From assembly GCA_023630585.1 (NCBI GenBank), contig CM042535.1, positions 36,863,301-36,927,300 on the forward strand: a stretch of DNA of 64,000 nucleotides, in the 5' to 3' direction. The DNA is from Cranoglanis bouderius (Eukaryota; Chordata; Actinopteri; Siluriformes; Cranoglanididae). A program made the translations under genes and the position numbers. Shown here in pieces: positions 40,149-53,836 of the stretch (position 1 is its first letter; every line of letters starts with the position of its first letter). The notes under the pieces were generated by a model that was not told the origin of the DNA, did no database searches, and saw nothing but the letters and a program-made list of their open reading frames with translations.

Positions 40149-42484
40149 GCCTTCCCCTGGGTTGTTCCTTTCCTCATTAAGAGAGACGCTTCACAGGCCG
40201 TGAGTGTGACTCTCACACACACACACACACACAAATAAACGCCGCTCGTCACCTCCTGACAACAAGCCCACTGAGAGAGACTTTAGGTAGAAGAAAGATG
40301 AGTTAATGAGGAAGATTAAAGCAAGAACAAGTGTGTGATGAAGTAAACGGTTGTTTTTAAGTTTGCAGTGCAGTCACCTGTAACGCCGTGACAATATATA
40401 TCGAGACGAAATATGAGACACGGCGTGAAAACGATGCCATGTAATGAAACTGCGTCGGCTGAATCAACCGGCATTATCACGTTCAACTTCACACGTCACA
40501 CTCGCAGCCCGAGGCCTTTCAGTTTGCCTAGTTCCCGCCTCTTTAAAAAAAAAAAATAATAATAATAATAAATAGCATTTGCTTTCAGGGAAAAAAAATG
40601 ATTATTAAACTGTGAATCGTGTACCATGAATCGAATCAGAACGTCATTGAAATCATCTCGATTCCGATTGGTCAGAAGGTGTTGATCAATTTTCCATAAC
40701 GGCAGCTCCGACACAGGGACTTGTACGTCGGATTCTTAGACTACTAATAAACAGATTTAAAAATATCCCGGTATTCACCAAAGAAAGCTCGATGATACGG
40801 TGAAGTTTTCTGTAAGGAGACGTAGGGCTGGGCGATATGATACAAAAATATCATATCACGATACTCGAGGTCATTTCTACGATTCACGATGCGTATCACG
40901 ATATGTCACGTGATATAATTTAGCTAACAAACTGCAAAACAGTAGTAAAATCAATTTTTAAAAAAAAAACGTTAAACTGAGTTTGACGATACTTTTATCG
41001 TCAAAATTATACTTTTTTTAAAAATGTACTCGACGGCATCCATTCAGTAACTTTTCATTTGTAATTATTTAAAAAAAAAAAAAACGTTTAAAATAAATAC
41101 ATCACCATACCATCGCATAATCATTTATCACGATATCGATGTTGTATCAATATATCGCCCAGCCCTGAGATGTTCATTTCGCATTAATGGAAGGAGTCTC
41201 CAGTGTCAGTGACAGACGAGTTTGCGCTTTGTAGTTTCTCGGTAACATGGAAAGCTGCGATTTTTTATTTGTATTTTTTCGTCTTATTAACTTCAAGAGA
41301 GAAAACATGACAGGCCGGTTGAGGGAACGACTGTTTACAGCTGCTGTAACGTAAGTGATAACAGCTTGTTTTGCAGACGTTCCACATCAAATGTAATTAG
41401 AAACGGATAAAAAGTGTGAGGAAGAAATGAATTGTTGAAAAATACCTGTAGTATAAGAGGAATAAAAATTCAGGATACACTTTTTTTCAAAATAATTAGC
41501 TTAATCGCACAAGCTCGTGGTTGGTTATTTTCTTATAACTTATACTGTGTATTACTTCAAGTAGTTTCCACAGCACCAGTTTTACTTTTTTATATACAGA
41601 CGGTTTGGGTTAATTTAGTAAATATCAATTTCATATTTTTTTCCCCGTTTATTTTAAATGACAAAACATTTCTGTTAAAAAATAAATAAATAAAAATACC
41701 TCAGCGGAAATTTACATATCAGCTCCGGTTTATGAGGTCACAAAATGTCACCAGCCTATCACGGTCTTGTATGCAAATCATTAGAGGACAGCAACCAGAA
41801 ATGCGTTACACTACGCTAGCTAACTTGGTATACAGAATATCAGTCAGTTTGGGGTTCACGCACGTGGCCTCTCGTCTTCTGTAGTAGTGCAGCGTGTTAT
41901 AGTCAGTCCCGCCAGGATTTCATGATTTTGTAATCGCAGAAATCGCAGAAAGCCGAAGCCCTCTTCCATTCACGTGCGTCGAACACGAGTACAGCTGAAA
42001 GCTCTCGTTTACCAACAAACGTCACTGCGAAAGACCGCTCGAAACAATTTCGCGCAGTCGTACTTTCGCCAATTCAAGTAGTTTTCCGCGAAATAAAGCA
42101 CAAAAAAAAAAAAAAAAACCTCTACAAGTTGCATCGCGAATTTTGAAAAAAGCCGCAGCAAAGTCAAGCTAATGGGTTCGAATTTACTGTATTATTGATT
42201 CAAAACAATTATTATTCAAATGTTGGGTTTTTTCGCTGGTTTATGATGTGTGTGGGTTTGTACTCCAGTCTTCATGGGACAAAAAAACAAGACAAGACAA
42301 AAGCAGTGTACTGTAGTGAATATGGGAGACTGATTTGAAGCACCGTTTTCTTTTCATTTTCTTGCACAAGCTGTCGTTTTAACTGTCTTTCTTTTCATTC
42401 TCTCTCTCTCTCTCTCTCTCCCCCTCCACACAGGCCTGTCCTGACATCTGGAGGCAGTACCACCTCACGGTAAGAAATGTCTCT

Positions 42485-42523
<39 letters not shown>

Positions 42524-42799
42524 CCAGTACACACAGTGAACCAGCAGACCTCTCCCACCCTCTCACTGTACATTTATATAAATTATTTCCACACACACAC
42601 ACATGCATTTATGGGGACCAGGCAAATGTACCCACAATAGCAACACTATCTCACCACACACACACACATACACACACACACATACATACACACACATACA
42701 TACATACATGCATACATACATATACTGTATATTTATGGGGACCAGGCAAAGGTGCCCACAGTGTCAAAACTATCTTACACACACACACACACACAAGAG

Positions 42800-42861
<62 letters not shown>

Positions 42862-42985
42862 ATTGAGTAAAGTGGGTAATTGGCAAACTCAAGAAGCGTT
42901 TGCTCCCCAAAGATTCACGGGGCTGAGAAGGCATGTGACAGTCACACACACACTCTGCCAAACGTCAAGGGGCAGGCTGGAACAT

Positions 42986-43041
<56 letters not shown>

Positions 43042-43162
43042 GAGTGTTGGAATATAGACCTCAGTGTAAGAGAAAAGAGCAGGTTGTTTGTCAATTAAAA
43101 GACGTGATAAAGCATGAAATGGGCTGCCAGGATCGCACAGCACTGAGCAGTCACTCGACCCA

Positions 43163-43201
<39 letters not shown>

Positions 43202-43966
43202 CTAATTAGGTAGCCTGTCTAATGAAAAGGCCATACGGTTAGCACTAGTGCACAGAGAGACAAAGCCCGAGGTGAAGGAGATTCAAACAATTCCGCTTTA
43301 TTCCTGTTTTCAGTGAGAAATGTTTCATTTTTCACTCTCGTTATTATTATTTGTACAGAGAGGCAGGATAAGTGAAACAGATTTAACAGTTTGGGTTGAA
43401 AATGATGGTGTTTTTCTCTTTTTTAAAAAAAAAACATGCGAGAGATGGAATGAATCGAAGCTGAGGAAATGTATCAGTTACAGTTTTAAAAATAAATGCT
43501 TTTTGTTCTTTTTTTTTCTTTTTTCTTTTTTTTGAATTGAAAAAGAAATCTAGTTTTAACCTTAATTGTCAAAAACGAACGATCCTGCACGTTCCCTACG
43601 ACTGAAAATACGTTCGCGGGAAAATTTAAAAGATTGATTTAGTTTTTAGATTTTTAAAAAAATATCATGTGTGTTTTTCACTTCATTTAAATAACGCCCA
43701 TTGAAACGATGCAGATTGACTTTTTTTTTTACTTCAGACATAGAATATGTGATGGGAAGTGTATATTTTTTTTACATTTAAATTTTCAGAAATGTAAAGA
43801 AATTAATTTTTGTTAAAAAAAAATTTTCTGTTACACAGAAAGGACATGAGGATTTTTTAAAATACTTTATTTCCCATCATCCATTTTCTAGTAGCATTGT
43901 TTTATTTATTTATTTATTTATTTACCTTGACCTTCAGTTGTCTTGCAAATTCTTGACTCATTACAC

Positions 43967-44040
<74 letters not shown>

Positions 44041-44194
44041 CTCTTTATGATTCCACTTGCCTCTCGGCTGTAATGATATATAATGGGCTCAGAGTCGCTT
44101 TATAATAGAGTGTAATAGTGGATGATGGTTTCATATGGACCTGTTCGGTTCTGCTGGGTTGCACCCATCTGCTGGGATCCTCTGGGTCCTGCCC

Positions 44195-44260
<66 letters not shown>

Positions 44261-44354
44261 AATGCAGTTAAATGGACCAACCCTCAACATACGGCGTTTA
44301 AGGCCCTTTAAACTATCTGAGACTTGAGGGCTCAGAGTTAAATACAGTGCAGGT

Positions 44355-44394
<40 letters not shown>

Positions 44395-44493
44395 CACATC
44401 GGGGAGCTGTGGCCTGTCGCCCTGTGCTCGGCCCACTCAGGTGTGAAAAGGCATTCTGTCAGAGCAGTCCTTGCTACTGGGTCTATTTAGTGT

Positions 44494-44542
<49 letters not shown>

Positions 44543-47199
44543 GTCTGCACCTGTGTTCGCTAACAAACAACCTCCAAACTCGACTGGCTCTGCCACAAAA
44601 CCCAGGAGAGAGAAAGACAGAAAGCTGGTTGTTTAATACGAGAGATCTGAGATCTACTGATATCACAGTGTTTATTTTTATCACGATTAACCCTAACATC
44701 AAAGTGTTTTATAAAAATACACCGAGACGCCGTCACGGGTAAAATATCGTATTGCGATATCGGAAACGGCGATAAATTGTCAAGTCGAAAATAATGTAGG
44801 GGGAAAAAAAAAACTATGGCTGTTTATTGAGCTTTTTTTTTTTTCCACCTGAACATAAAAGAATTTCAAGAAATTATTTTAAATAAATAAGTAAATACAG
44901 GTGCATCTCAATAAATTAGAATGTCGTGGAAAAGTTCATTTATTTCAGTAATTCAACTCAAATTGTGAAACTCGTGTATTAAATAAATTCAGTGCACACA
45001 GACTGAAGTAGTTTAAGTCTTTAGTTCTTTTAATTGTGATGATTTTGGCTCACATTTAACAAAAACCCACCAATTCACTATCTCAACAAATTAGAATACT
45101 TCATAAGACCAATAAAAAAAACATTTTTAGTGAATTGTTGGCCTTCTGGAAAGTATGTTCATTTACTGTACATGTACTCAATACTTGGTAGGGGCTCCTT
45201 CTGCTTTAATTGCTGCCTCAATTCGGCGTGGCATGGAGGTGATCAGTTTGTGGCACTGCTGAGGTGGTATGGAAGCCCAGGTTTCTTTGACAGTGGCCTT
45301 CAGCTCATCTGCAGTTTTTGGTCTCCTGTTTCTCATTTTCCTCTTGACAATACCCCATAGATTCTCTATGGGGTTCAGGTGTGGTGAGTTTGCTGGCCAG
45401 TCAAGCACACCAACACCATGGTCATTTAACCAACTTTTGGTGCTTTTGGCAGTGTGGGCAGGTGCCAAATCCTGCTGGAAAATGAAATCAGCATCTTCAA
45501 AAAGCTGGTCAGCTGAAGGAAGCATGAAGTGCTCCAAAATTTCTTGGTAAACGGGTGCAGTGACTTTGGTTTTCAAAAAACACAATGGACCAACATCAGC
45601 AGATGACACTGCACCCCAAATCATCACAGACTGTGGAAACTTAACACTGGACTTCAAGCAACTTGGGCTATGAGCTTCTCCACCCTTCCTCCAGACTCTA
45701 GGACCTTGGTTTCCAAATGAAATACAAAACTTGCTCTCATCTGAAAACAGGATTTTGGACCACTGGTCAACAGTCCAGTTCTTCTTCTCCTTAGCCCAGG
45801 TAAGACGCCTCTGACGTTGTCTGTGGTTCAGGAGTGGCTTAACAAGAGGAATACGACAACTGTAGCCAAATTCCTGACACGTCTGTGTGTGGTGGCTCTT
45901 GATGCCTTGACCCCAGCCTCAGTCCATTCCTTGTGAAGTTCACTCAAATTCTTGAATCGATTTTGCTTGACAATCCTCATAAGGCTGCGGTTCTCTCGGT
46001 TGGTTGTGCATCTTTTTCTTCCACACTTTTTCCTTCCACTCAACTTTCTGTTAACATGCTTGGATACAGCACTCTGTGAACAGCCAGCTTCTTTGGCAAT
46101 GAATGTTTGTGGCTTACCTAGTGAACCAAACTGAGAGACCATTTTGAAGGCTCAGGAAACCTTTGCAGGTGTTTTGAGTTGATTAGCTGATTGGCATGTC
46201 ACCATATTCTAATTTGTTGAGATAGTGAATTGGTGGGTTTTTGAATCTTCCAAACAATGTGTTTATAAAGAAAACAACGACAACAACAAATTTATTCAGG
46301 TCTAAAATGTTTAATGACAAATATGTAGAAAATATAGCAATGCTCTTGACATGTACGAAATGTACGCAGTATTTGTGGACACACTAAGTAAAAGAAGGTT
46401 AATAATTCGCTAAAAAATTCTAGTTATAATTCGTATTTAAACGAAAAAATTGACTAAATTGTCATTGCTAACGTTTTTTTAATGAAATGTTTGTGTTTGA
46501 AGCATTTAAAAAAAAAAAAAAAAAAAGACGGGACAGGACACTAAGGACAGAATGGACAAAGGTTTCATGAGAGAATGAGATCGTCTCGCGGGTGGGAATA
46601 GAGAAGCGCTAAACTCACAGCGCCATCTGTTGCCTGAAAAGAGGAATTACAGCATTATTGGATTATTGGAGCAAAACACTCTCTTTATGTCTTGCTTTAT
46701 GTTCTGGTGTTCGTTTGCTCGGTGGAGTGATTGTTTTTATTCATTTACGAGGGAGTTTTGTCACATGACCTTGAAACTTTACAATTTACACAATATATAA
46801 TGGGATTATGATGGTGTAATATCGATACCCTGATTAATAATATGACAATACAGGTTCCTGAGATGTATACGGAATTGAGTTCATAAAACGATGGTATTAG
46901 TTTCTTCATCTGCGGATTAATCATATCAGATATGTAATCATTGAGTTAACAGTTGAACTCGTATCGTGTCCTGTGGAAGCCTGATGTTTACACCCGTTAT
47001 TGAAATAGCAGCTGATTAGATGTCCAGAACGTGTTGAATCTTTATCATTGTAAGTATATATTTACAATTTTATAGTTTCTTTTTTTCCCCCTCACTTCTT
47101 CAATGATTAATCATTTCTTGTAGACATTAAATAAAATTTAATAGAATATATATATTCATTTATCACTAACATATGAAGCTGTATTTTGATTTGTCAAAG

Positions 47200-47252
<53 letters not shown>

Positions 47253-47728
47253 TGATTGTTGGCCCAGGGCGAGCATCTCAGCACCACTTGTAGATAAAGC
47301 TGTTCAGTCCATTTTCCCTCTCATTCTCTCTCTCTCTCTCTCTTTATCTTCAGCGTTAAAGTCTGTCGTCCAGTGAAATAGGTTGATTAGTTTCCTATAA
47401 CAGCAGCTGTGACAGTAGTGCGGCTGCAGGTCACAGGTGTATATTACCGCGCTGGTTCTGATACGTTATCGTTTCTATAGTAACGGCTCACACCCGACTT
47501 CAGGTTGTCTGTACATGAGAGGTATTGAGTCAGACACAGATCATATAAAATCATGTTCCACGCTGTGGCAGCTTTATTTCTACAGAAAGGTAAAACCCCG
47601 GTGACTCTTTAGCGCCTCCTGCAGGTAGTGATGTCAACATTCCTCTAAACGGCCATTTCACATGCCACATCGGTGCCGAATTAATCCTTTGACATTCACC
47701 CATGCGTGGTCACCATTAAGTGTGTGTG

Positions 47729-47763
<35 letters not shown>

Positions 47764-49713
47764 AGCATTGTGTGGCACGCTGCACTCAGTTTGTTTACAT
47801 GCAAATGATGTTTGTAATTAAGTGTACCTCACTAATTGTAGCAGACTGGAATTCTGAACACTTCCTCATCTGATGCCTTTGTGGTTAATACCTGCAGTTC
47901 ATCTCCCTATTATATACATACACCTCCTTCTCTCTCTCCCTCTCCCTCCCTCTCTCTCCCTCTCCCTCTCTCTCCCTCTCCCTCCTCCCTCTCTCTTCCC
48001 TCTCTCTCCTCCTTCTCTCTTCCCTTTCTCTCCTCCCCCTCTCCCTCCTCCCTCTCTCTCCCCCTCTCTCTCCTCCCTCTCTCTCCTCCCTCTCCCTCCC
48101 TCTCTCTCCCTCTCTCTCCTCCCTCTCTCCCCCTCTCTCTCCTCCCTCTCTCTTCCCTCTCTCTCTCTCTCCTCCTCTCTTCCCTCTCTCTCCTCCCTCT
48201 CTCTTCCCTCTCTCTCCTCCCTCTCTCTTCCCTCTCTCTCTCTCTCCTCCTCTCTTCCCTCTCCTCCCTCATTCCCCTCTCTCTCTCTCCTCTCTCTCTC
48301 TCTCCTCTCTCCTCCTTCTCCCCCCTCCCTCCCCCCCTCCCTCCCCTCCCTCCCTCCTTCTTTTTCCTTTCCTCTCAATTCAATTCAAATGAGCTTTATT
48401 AGTATGACTATTATACCCCAATGTTGCCAAAGCATCAATTAATACATATTTAGTATATTTTAACAAATCTAAAACATTAAAGATAAATTAATTAATAGAA
48501 TAAACATATATGGGCACATATACAAAAAGAAAAGGAAACATTGTAAAGTCAGTAGAGCTGTACTGTGTTCATGGTAATGAAGAGTCGTTCTCTCTCCCTC
48601 ATATAGTGGCAGGAGGACACGTACTGAGCTGCCAGCTGAAGACAGTCTGTCTTCTCTCCCAAAACATAGGAGAGTTTTTCTGCACGACCTGTCTGTAGGA
48701 ATTCAGGTAGAATTTGCCCTATGAGTGTAAAGTGTGTGTCTCTAATGGCTGTGTATGTGCTGCACTCAGTGAGGAAGTGCAGTTGGTCCTCCACGACTGG
48801 TTGAGTGCAGTGTGAGCGCGGTCTGTCCTCTCTGGGCCGCCGGCTCTCCCCGTGTCTCCCCGTGTCTCCTCGTGTCCACTGCCAGACTGTCATCACTGAG
48901 ACGATACTCTGACAGGAGCTTTCTTTGTTAATGAGGTACGGTGCCAATTTGTAATCGGTTTTAATTCTGTGGAAGGAGGTTAATTCGTTTACCACTTTGA
49001 TTTTGTGTTGCCGATCACGGACGTAGTCTTCCTGTGTTGTTTTTTTTTCTGTTTGTTTTAATGTCTGAACCGGATGGATGGGTTTAACCGGTGTTTCTCT
49101 GCTAAATAGTGTAGAGGGTCGCTCTCTGGGTGTCCTGCTCTGTGTATAAAGCCACAGTGGTGGTAGTTCTCTGGGGGTGAGTCTGACACGTGGAGCCAGA
49201 ATTTAGTTCTCTTTTGAGTATCAGCTAGAAGAGGAAACCTGCCGAGCTCCGCCCCACAGCCCAGATTTGGAACATTTCTACGAGTTCCCGAAATATTTTT
49301 TTTCACGATGGAAGATTCCAGGTGGACTTTGGTTTCAGGAATCATAATCCAGTCGGTATTCGGGGCCCCGGATTTCACTGCCGTATAATAGAATTGGTTT
49401 AATGTCGCTATCGAATATTTTCAGCCACAGTTTCACGGGGAGGTTGAATTTAGACAGAGATTTTCTGATGCTGTAGTAATATCCTTCATTACCCCTGTCT
49501 CCTCCTTCTCTCTCTTTCCTCTTCTCTCTCATCCTTTTCCCCTTTCTCTCCTCTTCCTTCTTCCCCCTTTCACTGTCTTGTCTCTTCAATCTTCTCTCTC
49601 CTCCTTCAGCCCTCTCTCTCATTTTCCTCTCTCTCTCTCTCTCTCTCTCCTTCCTCTTCCCTGTCACTCTTTATCAGGTTGGGTGGAATTTCTCAACCTG
49701 GCAACTTTCTGAA

Positions 49714-49772
<59 letters not shown>

Positions 49773-49984
49773 CATCTTTCAGTAACACATGCAGAATTGT
49801 CCCTGTGACCTACCTCTAATCCACCAACCACACAAAGACTGTTTATTTTGAGCGTGCGTGCATATACGTGTCTCTCTCCAAGTGTGTGTGTGTGTGTGTG
49901 TGTGTGTTCCAAAATCCTATTGGTAACAGTACAAATTTTCATGTGTCTAATGGATTAACAATACAGCCAAGGTGAAGAGCCAAG

Positions 49985-50029
<45 letters not shown>

Positions 50030-50305
50030 GTGTTACATACTGCAAAAAACTTTTTTTCATCATAACTTTTGTGATTTGGGAAGAGGAGTGTACGATACTG
50101 TCCCAGTTCACATCGTTAACATGGTGCGAACGCGGTTGCTATGCAACAGGGAAACATCGACACAGCGGCTATCTCTTGTAAAAGCGCGTTAGAAGATTCG
50201 CCGCTCTTCGTTCCTTCAAGTGTCACAATGTATTAATTTCAGCATATCACACACACACACACACTTACATGCATTTATGAGTCTCATCACTGCATACGAA
50301 TGGGC

Positions 50306-50364
<59 letters not shown>

Positions 50365-50510
50365 TGTGACCCACTGACTCTCGGCCGCCGAGCACAAGCA
50401 TATCAGAGACCACCCTCTGGCCTGCTAATCCGTTTAGATCGGACCGATAGAGGCACACAAAAGCGAGGTAATTAATAGGGCTACAGAGCTTTATGCATGG
50501 AGCACCGGAC

Positions 50511-50560
<50 letters not shown>

Positions 50561-50701
50561 GGGGGGGGTGTGTGTGTGTGTGTGGGGGGGAGGGAGGTTG
50601 GGTGGGTGATGAGCAGGGGGGGCTTTTTGTTCCCTCGCTCTCTTCTTCCACCTTTGAGGCCAAGCGCAGTAACTGGAGCTCAAGGTCAAGGGAAGGGGGA
50701 G

Positions 50702-50746
<45 letters not shown>

Positions 50747-52066
50747 ACAAGCCAATTTGCATGAGAGATGAGCGAGGAAGTGGAGATGTGCGTTATAGAA
50801 ACGGACAAGAGATGGACGTATAGCATGAAAGAGGAAGGAAATTGTACATTAAAGTGTTCCACGAAATGATAAAAATGCCTTCTGGAGCTTTCTTCGTCTT
50901 CACACGTCTCTTAGAGTCATGGATATAAATGTGCGAGTGGACCTTTCACAAATGTCCACAAAGACGTGTTTAGTTCACGTGGAATATTTACTAGAGAGAC
51001 TGAATTAGACAAGTCTGTAATCTAACGATATGCACACAGCCAGGGGGCGCTCTAGAGTAGCAGGTGCGTGCGATTCACGTGCGTCGACCCACGTCGAGCT
51101 AAAAGGTCTCGTTTACCAACAAACATCACTGCGGAAGATTTGCACTGCGATTTGGCCAATTCTAGTCGTTTTCCCGCACAAAAAACCCTCAAGATGCAGC
51201 GCAAATTTTGAAAAAAGCCGCCGCAAAATCGAGCATTTCTGGCCGCAACAATCACAAAACAAACTCTGCGAAATCCCCTATGGACTGATATATTAAAGGT
51301 GCAATTAGTACTTTAGCTTAGTTAGCATAGTTATCGCTAGAGATGTCAGATTCTGAACGCTGAAAACAATTTAAAGTGGCAGTCTGTACAGTGTAGAAAC
51401 GAGCCCTGACTCATAAGTATAAATCGCATACACACTATGTAGCTTTTACACTTAATTTGAATGTAGTTTGTTTTTGTTTTTTTATTTAAAGGTGCCTCTA
51501 GTAAGGTAATAATCATCTGATTTTAAAGGTAGAGTAGGAAAAACTGATTGCGTGGAGAAGGTGGCGACGGTTTGTCCTCGTTTTCATCGCAGAAGGGTTC
51601 GAGAAGTTACATACCGCACCTTTAATGGTCACTCATCCATTACCGTAACTGCTAGAATAGCAGGACTACCGTAAATACCCTAATAAAGAGGCGTATTACA
51701 TTTACAGTTACGCCGACGTGAAGAATGATCCGGTACGTCTTTACAGGACACTTTCTCTCTCTCTCTCTCTCTCTCTCAACCCATAACACTCTCGATGTCA
51801 CTCGCCCCGACTCTCTCACACACACAGGTTGTGGAGAGAAAACGGAGGGTTCCGCAGGTTTCCCGGCGCTGGGGGTTCGAGCAGGTCTCCGATCTGTCTG
51901 GCCTTTGTGATGCTGACGGAGGCGTGGGGCCGAGCCGATAATGACCAGCGCCGCCATTCATCCCTTCGCGCTCTTGTAAAAAGAAAAAAGAGAGCGAGAG
52001 AATGCAGGGGATGAGACAGAGAATGTTTAATATATGATGGAATCACATGTGCAGGCGCTTTTACCA

Positions 52067-52110
<44 letters not shown>

Positions 52111-52192
52111 CAGTCGGCTTACTCTCTTTATCGGAGCGTATTTACGGAGGGCGATGGAGCGTGAAACGCCTTTGGGCTTCCTGGGACCAGAT

Positions 52193-52237
<45 letters not shown>

Positions 52238-52363
52238 AGCAACTTTCTCTGAAGGAAGGCGGCGTTATCAGGAGCGTATTACCGAGCTTCATTGATAGCT
52301 TCAGTAATCACTCGCTCCAATCTGCTTAATGGAAAAGAAGAAATGGGAATGTGTATGAAAGAG

Positions 52364-52433
<70 letters not shown>

Positions 52434-52861
52434 GTTATAAGCAATCTCTCTTATTCACAGCGAAGTGAATAAACGGAGGTGTGTGTTTGGGTAATAGAAT
52501 GAGGGCAGGATGAAGGTGCGACAAAACACACACAAAGAGGATCACGTAAGAGGAACAAGCCCCGCTGTACTTGAGGTTAGCGTTCCCCGGGTGAATGAAT
52601 GAATAAATAAATAAAAGAAAATAACGTAAGCGTTCGCACGTGCGATTTGCAGCAACGTCCTACTTCCTGCATCCATATACGGACATCCCATATATGGTAT
52701 TTAAATATTTGTGCCAACTGTTACATTGTACCGTTTATTCTTCCTCCAGACGGGGGCGGGGCCTCCGGTCAAATCCCTTCATCCTGACGCTCACAGATCT
52801 CCTGCCTACTGCTACAACTGCTCTGGAATGGGACACTTTGGCCATGTGAGACATTCTTCAC

Positions 52862-52923
<62 letters not shown>

Positions 52924-52999
52924 TATTTTCCAAAATGTCATACATTACATAATGCAAGTAAAAACACAACACTTTACACATTTAGGATTAAGGTTTAAC

Positions 53000-53038
<39 letters not shown>

Positions 53039-53254
53039 AGGAGTGCAAAGAGAGGAGGATGTTTAACGGAATGTATCCCACGCTGCCTTTCGCCTCCTCG
53101 TACGACACCCAACACGACATCAAACGCAGAGAGCATCGGGCTCACCTCCGAGCCAAAGGTCAGTAGAGTAAAGAGTAAAGCGCCGTGTGATTGACAGCTG
53201 GAGGTCACATGACCAGATACAATACAATGATGCTCATATTGAGTCGAGTGTATA

Positions 53255-53288
<34 letters not shown>

Positions 53289-53836
53289 GCAGAACTCCAA
53301 GAGGCGGGCCTTCTAGAGCAGGCCGAAGACGCCCCGACTCCGCAGCCTCCCCAAAAGAAAGCGAAAAACACACATTTCCGGTTCGCACCGGTCCCTCAGA
53401 CGCCCAGCACGCACGCGCCGAAGAGACGCATCGCTCACACGCCTAAACACCCTCCTCAGAACACGCACCTGCACTGGCACGAGGACACACCCGTCCCCCA
53501 GAAGAAGCAGAAGAAGAAGAACATGATGACAAACACGCCTGGGCCATACGGCACGGCCACGCCCCACTTCGAGGGCAAGAAAAAGAGAAGGAACAAGAAG
53601 CAGAAGCAAAACGCGACGAACGAAGAGCAGGACTTTCCACGGAGCTTCCGGGAAAGTCCCCGTGGCAAAGGAGCGCTCCTTCACGCTCCGCCGTATAGAG
53701 GGAGGAAAACCCCGGGAGTGCCGTTCGGCTCGGATAAGAGCAAGAAGAAGAAAAACAAGGAGGCGAAAAAGGCGAGGAAGGCGGCCAAGGACCCTGAGAA
53801 CCTGTTTCTGATCAAACAAAGGAAGCGTAGTAGATA

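Noticed and set aside
47873..48442. Frames rich in Ser/Pro (+) and Arg/Glu/Gly (-)
   Set aside because: Polypyrimidine array translated on both strands; not a gene.
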